Shown here: piece after piece, positions 16,026-22,222 of the stretch
How the letters are laid out: every line of letters begins with the position of its first letter
Position numbering within the stretch: the stretch's first letter is position 1
Virus record (IMG/VR): IMGVR_UViG_3300043119_000044
Span: 1-34,293 of that record
Direction: 5' to 3' (one strand)
DNA: 34,293 nucleotides
DNA from: a virus
The notes under the pieces: generated by a model
Seen by the model: only the letters and a program-made list of their open reading frames with translations
Database searches by the model: none
Told to the model about the DNA's origin: nothing
Position numbers and translations under genes: made by a program

Positions 16026-16975
16026 ACGAAGTTTCTTTCATTCCATTTACGGTTATATTGATTGCCAACTTTAGCGAAGAAGTCATGGATCGTACTGGAG
16101 CTAATGCCCAAGTAGAACCACTCAGAGATTGTATCACCAGTTTCGTCAAAGATAGCTTCAAAGCCCAAGTTGCTCAAGCAAATGTTAGCCCGTGCATTCA
16201 CGAAAGCTTTCATAGCTGTTGGATTGATACCTTCGATCTCTCCGTGAGAGAACAGCAGGTCAACAATACGGTGCTCATGTTCAACCAATGCCTTAGCAGC
16301 TTGGTACACACGATCACGCATCCACACCTTATCTAGCTTATTCTCTTCCATGTACGTACGGAACAACCAAGAGCTTGCTTCGTGGTGGATGTTCTCATCT
16401 CGTACAGAGAAGTTGATACCTGCCACTAGGTTACTCAGCTTGTTCTTACCATTACTCTGGAAGTGCTTCAGGAAAGCAAAGCTAGAGTACAGTACACAAC
16501 CTTCCATCATACTGAAGACTGCCAAGGAAAGGGGTAGATCACGACTACTAACAAGAGTGTCCAAGTACCCAATACGGCTAGCCAATACAGGATCGTACTG
16601 CCAAGATTGATGGAAGTCCTCAGTAGCCAAGCCAAGCAGTTCGTTAATGCGGTTATAGAAACGTGCATGTACGTTACTCTCGAAGTAGCAGAAGGCATCA
16701 GCCATCAAACCAACATCAGGATGCTGGAAGTTAGGTTTAACAGTACCAGACCAATACTCATCACCCACAATACGTTCGTACTTGGTAAAGAGTTTGAGTG
16801 AAGTAGTAACACCATGACGTTCACTAGGAGTAAAATCGGTAAGAATGCTGTGTACATCTTTTTCCAAATCAATTTCATCAAAAGTCCAGAATACACCATT
16901 CTGTTTATCAGCAAAGGCCAAAGCCTCTGGATAGTCAAAGGTGTATACATCCTTTTTGGTTAGTAGGTTTCTCAT
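16019..16975 (-). CDS. nrdB: Ribonucleoside-diphosphate reductase, small (beta) subunit
   Basis: The 318-residue protein carries the diiron/tyrosyl radical elements: Glu67 in FTKYE at the usual first-ligand place, Glu99 and His103 in FESNVHARFY, radical Tyr107 four residues after His103, Glu158 in SMMEG, and Glu194 and His197 in RDENIHHE. The first Glu-His pair is spaced ExxxH, not ExxH as in E. coli. I recall phage relatives with this spacing but cannot check. It ends with the C-terminal tail that docks on NrdA. Its ATG overlaps the stop of a 53-codon gene upstream (ATGA). Confidence 0.92.
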   Translation of the reverse strand: MRNLLTKKDVYTFDYPEALAFADKQNGVFWTFDEIDLEKDVHSILTDFTPSERHGVTTSLKLFTKYERIVGDEYWSGTVKPNFQHPDVGLMADAFCYFESNVHARFYNRINELLGLATEDFHQSWQYDPVLASRIGYLDTLVSSRDLPLSLAVFSMMEGCVLYSSFAFLKHFQSNGKNKLSNLVAGINFSVRDENIHHEASSWLFRTYMEENKLDKVWMRDRVYQAAKALVEHEHRIVDLLFSHGEIEGINPTAMKAFVNARANICLSNLGFEAIFDETGDTISEWFYLGISSSTIHDFFAKVGNQYNRKWNERNFVW

Positions 16976-17133
16976 TCAATTTCTTTCATTAGTTCTTCTT
17001 GTTTATCTTCAATGTAATCTTCAAAGCGCTCAATGATGTCATCACTGTGGATGTCTAACAACTCCAGCAGCGTTACTTCATCGACTCGTTGAAGCTTCTC
17101 TTTAAGTTCCTCAAACGTCAGATTCATCATCAT
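16972..17133 (-). CDS. Small acidic helical protein upstream of nrdB
   Basis: A 53-codon frame exactly fills the gap between nrdB and the kinase-like gene. The product starts with three Met codons, then NLTFEELKEKLQRVDEVTLL, then an acidic helix with DDIIERFEDYIEDKQEEL. The stop overlaps the nrdB ATG, and the start lies within the last codons of the upstream gene, which supports real translation. The first, second or third ATG (17133, 17130, 17127) could be used. Function is unknown; I recall similar FEELKEKL...LLELL proteins in other podoviruses. Confidence 0.75.
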   Translation of the reverse strand: MMMNLTFEELKEKLQRVDEVTLLELLDIHSDDIIERFEDYIEDKQEELMKEIE

Positions 17134-17566
17134 ACGCCTGAATCAATTTATCCAAATACCACTTAGCCTTCTTCAAGTCCTCAACACCATTCTTGTCCAT
17201 GAAGCGCATCAAGTATTGCATCATCTGCGTGTAATCAGCGGTAGCCATAGGTCGGTAAACCAAGTTAGCATCATCCATCTTGACCACCAGCTTCTCGATG
17301 ACATCCCGTACCTCGATGCCTTCATCTTCAAAGAGCATGTAGTGTTTAGGTTTACTCACAACATCAAAGTGCATGTCACCTGAAGATGTACCATTAGTTC
17401 CTTTAAACCACTCATCAATAGCTTCACTCAAAGGCTGAGCATCATGACTAGGTTTATACATATCACGAGGAACCCAGTTAGAGTAGCCTGTACACAGCTT
17501 ACAGGGAGGTTCTAAGTCCTTGTCCATCTCTGCGTAGAAGCAACTTGTACACTTATTTGCTGCCAT
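17111..17566 (-). CDS. DUF3310 protein, T7 gp1.7 nucleotide kinase-like, with N-terminal zinc finger
   Basis: I choose ATG 17566, with AAGGAAG upstream, over longer frames inside the metallophosphoesterase gene. The 151-residue product has an N-terminal CTSC...CKLC pair likely to bind zinc, then the DUF3310 domain: KPKHYMLFEDEGIEVRDVIE, a Tyr/Met-rich middle (MMQYLMRFMDKNG) and EDLKKAKWYLDKLI. DUF3310 is found in T7 gp1.7, reported to be a dGMP/dTMP kinase. This fits a place in the nucleotide operon with NrdAB, MazG and ThyX. The zinc segment resembles part of the family's usual N-terminal extension. Confidence 0.78.
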   Translation of the reverse strand: MAANKCTSCFYAEMDKDLEPPCKLCTGYSNWVPRDMYKPSHDAQPLSEAIDEWFKGTNGTSSGDMHFDVVSKPKHYMLFEDEGIEVRDVIEKLVVKMDDANLVYRPMATADYTQMMQYLMRFMDKNGVEDLKKAKWYLDKLIQAYDDESDV

Positions 17567-18326
17567 TACCGTACTTCCTTTGCAAATATTCAATAGACAA
17601 AAGCATCTCATCAAAGCCTCCATCCTTAACGTCATTCAACATAACCAATCCTCGCCAGTGACGATTGCTTAGCTGATCCATGTAGTCTTCATCATGTAGA
17701 TAGTAGCTACCAGCAATGATACCGCATATAGGCTTTCCGTCAGCGCGTTTACCATAGGCGATCTGTTTACCTTGTTGATGGCCTGCCACACAAGACATAT
17801 GAAGCTTATTGATAAGAGCGCTGGCAGTACCAGCAGGTCTACCCATTGCACCCACAGGCCAATAATGGTTAAAACCAACGCCGTTAATAAAGAAAGGATG
17901 TAGAAAATCATGTACTTCCCAGTCCTTATCATAGTCTAAGTCTTTAACACTGATCAAACCTTCCAACGTAGGATTGTTGTTCACAGCTCGGTTGATACGA
18001 TTCTCATGGTTACCTAGAGTTAGGATTAGCTTAGGCTTGTAGACCTTGTGCTTGGATTCCTTCTGAGTCTTCTGCAAGTCCCGCAGAGGTTTCAGAAGCT
18101 TCTTCATAGCCTCCTTAACAACCTCTACATCTTTCTTGTACCGAAGACCTTCAAAGTACTTAGACCCTTTAACATCATGCGTAGACAAAGAAGGCATATC
18201 TGCAAAGTCCCCAATGTTCACCACCACATCAGGACGATACTCACAGATAGCCTTCCCTGCCCACTCAAGATGCTCCAAAGGAACTCCTTCTTTGACCTGA
18301 GCGTCAGGGATGACTAATATCTTCAT
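17553..18326 (-). CDS. Calcineurin-like metallophosphoesterase
   Basis: The protein of about 257 residues has the phosphoesterase blocks: IPDAQ (Asp8), NIGDFAD (Asp40), TLGNHENR (Asn106, His107) and a later AGHQQG with His. In many relatives the first block is DxH; here it is DAQ, a variant I know in other phage copies. The ATG at 18326 lies two bases after the preceding stop; a GTG nine bases upstream is possible. Such enzymes cleave phosphodiesters or phosphomonoesters with two metals; substrate in phage is unknown. It overlaps the DUF3310 start by 14 bases. Confidence 0.83.
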   Translation of the reverse strand: MKILVIPDAQVKEGVPLEHLEWAGKAICEYRPDVVVNIGDFADMPSLSTHDVKGSKYFEGLRYKKDVEVVKEAMKKLLKPLRDLQKTQKESKHKVYKPKLILTLGNHENRINRAVNNNPTLEGLISVKDLDYDKDWEVHDFLHPFFINGVGFNHYWPVGAMGRPAGTASALINKLHMSCVAGHQQGKQIAYGKRADGKPICGIIAGSYYLHDEDYMDQLSNRHWRGLVMLNDVKDGGFDEMLLSIEYLQRKYGNGSK

Positions 18327-18328
18327 GC

Positions 18329-18625
18329 TTACCACTCTGCCAAGTTATCAGGGCCAACTTCTTCCTCTAAGGTGAAATACTCACCTGTCCAAGGATCAAG
18401 ATAGTCGTGATGGTGTTCGTACATAGCAGCTAACCAGATAGGCTCCTGTAACCGAACCTTCTCCATGATCCCATATTGGAACACAGATTCCAAGAAACGT
18501 ACATAGTCATTCAAACACTCTGACCAAGTAGCTCCCGGTGTGCTGATTGTCTTAGTATACACTTTACCATCACAATCTGTATACGTAAAGCCATATGTTT
18601 GCATTGCTTCATCATGATCAATCAT
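18329..18625 (-). CDS. Hypothetical phage protein
   Basis: The 98-residue protein starts with a beta-rich segment (YGFTYTDCDGKVYTKTI), followed by TWSECLNDYVRFLESVF and an acidic, aromatic C-terminus (HHHDYLDPWTGEYFTLEEEV). I recognise no family. The start overlaps the MazG stop (ATGA), and the stop lies two bases before the metallophosphoesterase ATG, so it is a coupled member of the nucleotide operon. Confidence 0.75.
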   Translation of the reverse strand: MIDHDEAMQTYGFTYTDCDGKVYTKTISTPGATWSECLNDYVRFLESVFQYGIMEKVRLQEPIWLAAMYEHHHDYLDPWTGEYFTLEEEVGPDNLAEW

Positions 18626-18930
18626 CGCTCATCTCCTCCACCACTCAGGGTATTGTTTGTTTGTCGTGCTGCAAGCTTACGTAAGTTCTGGCTGGCAATA
18701 TCTGCCAAGCTCCACCCCATCACCGTAGACAGACCTGCGATCTGCCACAGTACGTCACCTGCTTCCTTTTGCATTCCTGCTTCGTCCAACACACCATCAC
18801 GAATCCACTTGGCATACTTACCTGCAACTTCACCTGCTTCAGAGGTAAGGTTAGCAACCATGTAAGCAGGGTTCTTAGCGGACTCTAGTGCTGTTTTAAA
18901 CGCTAGTTCTTGATATTCATTCAATAGCAT
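18622..18930 (-). CDS. mazG: MazG-like nucleotide pyrophosphohydrolase
   Basis: I use ATG 18930 with GGAG seven bases upstream; a TTG at 18942 is less likely. The 102-residue protein has the MazG helical motif: EAGEVAGK with Glu31 and Glu34, then KEAGDVLW with Glu56 and Asp59, four acidic magnesium ligands. Members hydrolyse NTPs or (p)ppGpp-related nucleotides; in phages they may rebalance nucleotide pools or lower ppGpp. It lies between two hypothetical genes and near thyX, overlapping both neighbours slightly. Confidence 0.88.
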   Translation of the reverse strand: MLLNEYQELAFKTALESAKNPAYMVANLTSEAGEVAGKYAKWIRDGVLDEAGMQKEAGDVLWQIAGLSTVMGWSLADIASQNLRKLAARQTNNTLSGGGDER

Positions 18931-19220
18931 GGGTTGCTCCAATCAGTTACTACAAACTTCAAAGTCAGATACTTAACAGCATCTCCGGGATACATAGTTC
19001 GCTCTACATGAAAGCCGCCACAGTTAGTCTCGTAGTTAAGATTAGGAGAAGCTTCATACGCATAGGTAAGTAGCCTACGTGCCATCTTGCGAAGCTCTCC
19101 AATACTTACCTCACTGCCGTTAGTATTATGGTATACCCACTCAAGGCAGTCCATAACTTTTTTGACCTTATCGAAATCAAACTCATCTAACAGGTCTTCA
19201 ACTTGATCAATTCGGGACAT
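18921..19220 (-). CDS. Conserved-looking hypothetical protein upstream of mazG
   Basis: The 99-residue protein has an acidic helical N-terminus (RIDQVEDLLDEFDFDKVKKV) and a distinctive C-terminal block GGFHVERTMYPGDAVKYLTL then KFVVTDWSNP. The ATG is preceded by GGAGG eight bases upstream, inside the end of thyX, and its stop overlaps the mazG start. I do not know the function. Confidence 0.75.
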   Translation of the reverse strand: MSRIDQVEDLLDEFDFDKVKKVMDCLEWVYHNTNGSEVSIGELRKMARRLLTYAYEASPNLNYETNCGGFHVERTMYPGDAVKYLTLKFVVTDWSNPCY

Positions 19221-19842
19221 TCATAGCCTCCATCACGTTAGGGAACAGTTTAGTTAACTCATCACGACACTTCTCAGCAACCTCTCGGTGCTCTTTCTGC
19301 GTAGCCGCATCACAGCGAATATCAACATAGTGAAGCCAACTACGCAGTGTACCATTCATGTACATCTTGCTCATCGTCATTCCTTCAGGTAACAGCTTAC
19401 GAGCCTGCTCCTTAGCAACTCCTTTGGCAAGAGCCATATTGTACACAAACTCTGCATCATCACGGATACGCTTCTGTGCTTGGAACCACCAACTATGTAA
19501 CTCAGAATCTCCTACCTCAATACTGTTCTGTCGGTTCCTTGTGTCCTGTAGGCGTACCTCAGACAACTCAAAGCCTTGAACAGCAGCGTACCGCTGAGAG
19601 AACTCTTGGAAGGAGAAGCTACGGTGTCGCAGAATCTGCCGTGCAATGTCACGGGTAGTCTCGATCTCCATACACACGTTGACCATCTCAAGAGGACTCC
19701 AGTGCTTATGCTTGATCAGATACTTCACAAGCTTAGGGCCAGTGTCCTTATTGCCTTGATTCTCAGGCGCTGACACCCGAGCCATGTAAGCGATTAGGTC
19801 TTCGCCTTCAGGTGTTGACCAGATTACCTTAACCGTTGACAT
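19207..19842 (-). CDS. thyX: Flavin-dependent thymidylate synthase
   Basis: With ATG 19842 (GGAAGG upstream) the protein has 211 residues. It carries the ThyX signature RHRSFSFQEFSQR (residues 72-84), matching the RHRxxSxxxxSxR flavin and substrate binding motif, and the helical C-terminal part LRSWLHYVDIRCDAATQKEH expected in the family. It methylates dUMP to dTMP with FAD, NADPH and methylene-tetrahydrofolate. A GTG at 19848 is an alternative start. It is part of the phage dNTP supply set and overlaps the small gene upstream. Confidence 0.92.
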   Translation of the reverse strand: MSTVKVIWSTPEGEDLIAYMARVSAPENQGNKDTGPKLVKYLIKHKHWSPLEMVNVCMEIETTRDIARQILRHRSFSFQEFSQRYAAVQGFELSEVRLQDTRNRQNSIEVGDSELHSWWFQAQKRIRDDAEFVYNMALAKGVAKEQARKLLPEGMTMSKMYMNGTLRSWLHYVDIRCDAATQKEHREVAEKCRDELTKLFPNVMEAMNVPN

Positions 19843-19999
19843 CTTCACCTTCCACTTTCAATAGATCACCTGCTTTGATACCTGCTTTGATAGCTTCCAA
19901 GATACCATGACGGAGTAGCGACTCAGCTTCCTCCTTTGTTAAGTCAAAGGAGTAACTGGCACTGCCATCTTCATTCTCTTTAATCAATTCAACGTTCAT
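19829..19999 (-). CDS. Small hypothetical protein between endonuclease I and thyX
   Basis: A 56-codon frame fills the gap, starting inside the end of the endonuclease gene and overlapping the thyX start. The product begins NVELIKENEDGSASYSFDLT and continues with an acidic helix (KEEAESLLRHGILEAIKAGI). The layout (short strand pair then helix) recalls small conserved phage proteins, but I cannot assign a function. Confidence 0.75.
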   Translation of the reverse strand: MNVELIKENEDGSASYSFDLTKEEAESLLRHGILEAIKAGIKAGDLLKVEGEDVNG

Positions 20000-20384
20000 T
20001 CAACCACTCCTCAGGTATTGTCTTATCAGCGAACTGATACCCATTCTTACGACACCACATAGCGTAGGTAGTCTTAGAAGTCTTGCTGATCCGGGCATTA
20101 GAGTTGCTAAACACAAATCTAATGTCCAAGTCTGGGTTATGTCGCTTAACCAAGATATGCTTCTGGCGATCAGGCGCTAGGAAGCGCCCTTTAGTCTCCA
20201 CAATGATACCATTGGCAAGTACAAAGTCAGGTGTGTATACGTGTTGAGAGGCAGGCTTGATGTACTTAAGCTTGACCTTCTCATACGTGTATTCAATACC
20301 TAACTGATCCAGTTGTTCAGCTACTCTTTCTTCGAGTCCACTACGGAATCCGTACTTAATTGCAACTTGCTTGGCGGTTGCCAT
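19989..20384 (-). CDS. Endonuclease I, T7 gp3-like Holliday-junction resolvase
   Basis: The 131-residue protein has RSGLEERVAEQL with an acidic residue near 18-19, TPDF with Asp53, and VETKG with Glu63 and Lys65. Positions and spacing match the T7 endonuclease I catalytic residues Glu20, Asp55, Glu65 and Lys67. It cuts branched DNA and, in T7, helps degrade host DNA. The ATG has AAGGAG five bases upstream although it lies 64 bases inside the exonuclease gene, in another frame, so the long overlap is real. Confidence 0.9.
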   Translation of the reverse strand: MATAKQVAIKYGFRSGLEERVAEQLDQLGIEYTYEKVKLKYIKPASQHVYTPDFVLANGIIVETKGRFLAPDRQKHILVKRHNPDLDIRFVFSNSNARISKTSKTTYAMWCRKNGYQFADKTIPEEWLNER

Positions 20385-21076
20385 AGTTCTCCTTCATAAC
20401 GTCTTAGCCACAAGAGCTGTCCTTGTTCTGTAAAGTATTCCATCGTATGTCCCAATTCTTCATACTTCGTCCACGCACAACGTAAGAGGTCTTCTTTCGT
20501 CTTTGCGTCTTGGAGAGCTTTAGCTGCCTTTTTAGGGCCAATGCCTGCCAAGCACGGAATATTGTCAATCCTATCTCCAGTGAGAAGTTGCGTTGCAAAC
20601 GACTTATACGCTGTGAACTCATCGACATAGTATCTCTCATCTCTCACAGGATTGTAATGCCACCCTTGAAGCTGATCCAAGTCCTTATCCACATGCACTA
20701 TCCAGCACTTGTCTAACAAGTCTGTAGATGCAATGGCTACGGTATCATCAGCTTCTTCACCAACCGTTAGAATAGCACCATGACGCTTGACTAGATGCTC
20801 CCTTAGGGCTTCGTAGTGCTTAGGTCTAAGTACATCCTTACGGTTGCCTTTGTATGGTACTGTCTTGGCAATGTCGTAACGGTAGTTAGATTTACCTGTA
20901 ATCCAAGCTTTGTAATCGTCAGCTTTAAGATTCACATAGATAAAGTCTTCTAACCACTCCGTTAACCGTGCCTTAGCGATGCCAACTGGCTCATCATCCG
21001 TACTGAATCCAATACGATAGACAAGCTAAAGGAAATCAGCGTCCACTAGCGCAATCTTAGGATCATTTGACTTCAT
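20321..21076 (-). pseudogene. 5'-3' exonuclease (T7 gp6 / FEN-like) with in-frame amber codon at codon 17
   Basis: From ATG 21076, with a strong GGAGG site five bases upstream, the frame reads KSNDPKIALVDADFL, then TAG at 21026-21028, then LVYRIGFSTDDEPVG and on without further stops. Relatives usually read DADxLVYR without a break; here CTT-TAG-CTT looks like a 6-bp insertion carrying a stop. Downstream are GEEADDTVAIAS, HVDKDLDQL and the helix-hairpin segment LTGDRIDNIPCLAGIGPKKA, all FEN-family elements binding metal and DNA. In-frame GTG 20935 lacks a ribosome site and would drop the DAD motif. It may be broken, read through, or a sequencing/assembly error. In T7-like phages this enzyme removes primers and degrades host DNA. 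Confidence 0.82.
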
Positions 21077-21569
21077 TTTTACCTCCTTCAAAGTGACGGA
21101 TGCGATGGCAATTCGCGCAGAGAAGAACGCACTTTGATAGTTCTTTCTCAATTTCAGAAAAATTCTTTCGACGCAAGATATTTCCTAAGTTATGTTCTTT
21201 TTCTGTAGGGTCTAAATGATGGAATTCATATACAGGAAGTGGAAACTTTCCACCGCAGTCTTGACATTTACCACCCATATAATCTACAGCTCTTTGTTTC
21301 TTTTCAATACCATCACGAGCAGTCTTTTCATTTCTTTCCTTGACCCATTCAGAATCTTGTTTAGCTTTGCTATAAAACGCCCTAGCTTTGGCGTTAGCGC
21401 ATTCTTTACATGAATTCCCATGTGTAGAAAAAAGTGAAATATCTTTGATAGAGGAACAAGCATTACAGTATTTTTGCCCTTGAGGAACTTCTTTTCCGTC
21501 CACAAGGAACGTGTACTCTAACACTCGTCCTTTGTCATCTCGCTTAGTAATTTTGCGTTCAGCTTTCAT
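21063..21569 (-). CDS. HNH endonuclease between SSB and exonuclease
   Basis: I use ATG 21569, with GGAG upstream; the frame extends to 21629 but those codons overlap a promoter. The 168-residue protein has a cysteine-rich N-terminal part (YCNACSSIKDISLF, then CKECANAKARAFY) and a C-terminal HNH core: GGKCQDCGG, YEFHHLDPTEK, and KCVLLCANCHRIRHFEGG. Paired cysteines suggest structural zinc. It has its own promoter and is AT-rich compared with its neighbours. Its last codons overlap the start of the exonuclease, which is interrupted 17 codons later. Confidence 0.87.
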   Translation of the reverse strand: MKAERKITKRDDKGRVLEYTFLVDGKEVPQGQKYCNACSSIKDISLFSTHGNSCKECANAKARAFYSKAKQDSEWVKERNEKTARDGIEKKQRAVDYMGGKCQDCGGKFPLPVYEFHHLDPTEKEHNLGNILRRKNFSEIEKELSKCVLLCANCHRIRHFEGGKNEVK

Positions 21570-21600
21570 TTCATCTCCAATACAATATAAACAAAACAGT

Positions 21601-21629
21601 ATTATACCACATTGGAGAGAGAATGTCAA
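21601..21629 (-). promoter_or_regulatory. Leftward sigma-70 promoter for the HNH-exonuclease unit
   Basis: On the minus strand TTGACA (21624-21629) and TATAAT (21601-21606) are 17 bases apart, with TGG directly before the -10. It lies eight bases past the SSB stop and 32 bases upstream of the HNH ATG. Confidence 0.85.
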
Positions 21630-21636
21630 GCTTTAT

Positions 21637-22053
21637 TTACAGGATGTCTGAGTCATCATCACCTTCAGCGTCACCGCCGTATACAACCAAGTCTGTCACG
21701 ATGATCTTGCTGATACTTGGAGCAGCACCGAACTTAGCTGACATCTTGTGGCGGTATGAACCAACCAGAGCTGTTACCTTAGTACCGTTACCAATCTTGC
21801 TGATGTCAATATCGTTGCCTTCAGCGTCCATAGGCTCGAACAGGAACTTTGACTTACCAACAATGTAGTTACCCATTGTGTCCTTGTTCTTGATCACAAT
21901 ACCCTGCTCTTTAAGAGCCTCACAAGCCTTGTCAGAGAGCATACCGATTGTACACTCATACTTGGTGTTGTCTTCGTTGAACTTGGTATTGAATTCCTTC
22001 ATCCAGTTAGCCCAGAAGAGTTGACCTGCGATTTTGACTGGTTTGTTATCCAT
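21637..22053 (-). CDS. Single-stranded DNA-binding protein, T7 gp2.5-like
   Basis: The 138-residue protein has a beta-rich core (VKIAGQLFWANWMKEFNTKF, then KFLFEPMDAEGNDIDISKIG and VTALVGSYRHKMSAKFG) and an acidic tail ending DAEGDDDSDIL, the usual partner-binding tail of SSBs. It is shorter than T7 gp2.5 (232 residues) and the fold is assigned from tail, size and neighbourhood, since the sequence similarity I can see is weak. It sits between the tRNA and the recombination nucleases. An AAAGGAA site precedes the ATG. Confidence 0.72.
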   Translation of the reverse strand: MDNKPVKIAGQLFWANWMKEFNTKFNEDNTKYECTIGMLSDKACEALKEQGIVIKNKDTMGNYIVGKSKFLFEPMDAEGNDIDISKIGNGTKVTALVGSYRHKMSAKFGAAPSISKIIVTDLVVYGGDAEGDDDSDIL

Positions 22054-22101
22054 GATTTAATTTCCTTTAAATGTTATGCCGTCTTTCCGTGCTGTCATGT
22101 T

Positions 22102-22186
22102 TGGTGGGCCTAACCTGACTCGAACAGGTACGCTTTGCAGCGGGAGATTTTAAGTCTCCTGTGTCTACCTATTTCACCATAGGCCC
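22102..22186 (-). tRNA. tRNA-Leu, anticodon UAA, CCA encoded
   Basis: The 85-base gene folds as a class II tRNA: acceptor GGGCCTA pairs with TAGGCCC, an anticodon stem GGAGA/TCTCC holds loop CTTAAAA (anticodon TAA), a variable arm CGC-TGCAAA-GCG follows, and the T arm has TTCGAGT between ACCTG and CAGGT. Discriminator A and CCA are encoded. It reads UUA (and UUG by wobble), codons that are common in these phage genes. Confidence 0.95.
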
Positions 22187-22194
22187 ATATGTAT

Positions 22195-22222
22195 ATTGTA
22201 CACTACTTTTCAGTAATGTCAA
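22195..22222 (-). promoter_or_regulatory. Leftward sigma-70 promoter for tRNA-Leu and SSB
   Basis: Minus-strand TTGACA (22217-22222) and TACAAT (22195-22200) are 16 bases apart, just upstream of the tRNA 5' end at 22186. The polymerase stop codon TGA lies inside TTGACA. Confidence 0.72.

Noticed and set aside
20321-20935. A complete exonuclease starting at GTG 20935
   Set aside because: There is no ribosome site, and the clear N-terminal part with DADFL lies upstream in the same frame behind a strong site, separated only by one TAG.
22102-22186. tRNA gene as an integration (att) site
   Set aside because: No integrase, excisionase or repressor gene is visible; the tRNA has its own promoter and encoded CCA, typical of phage tRNAs.
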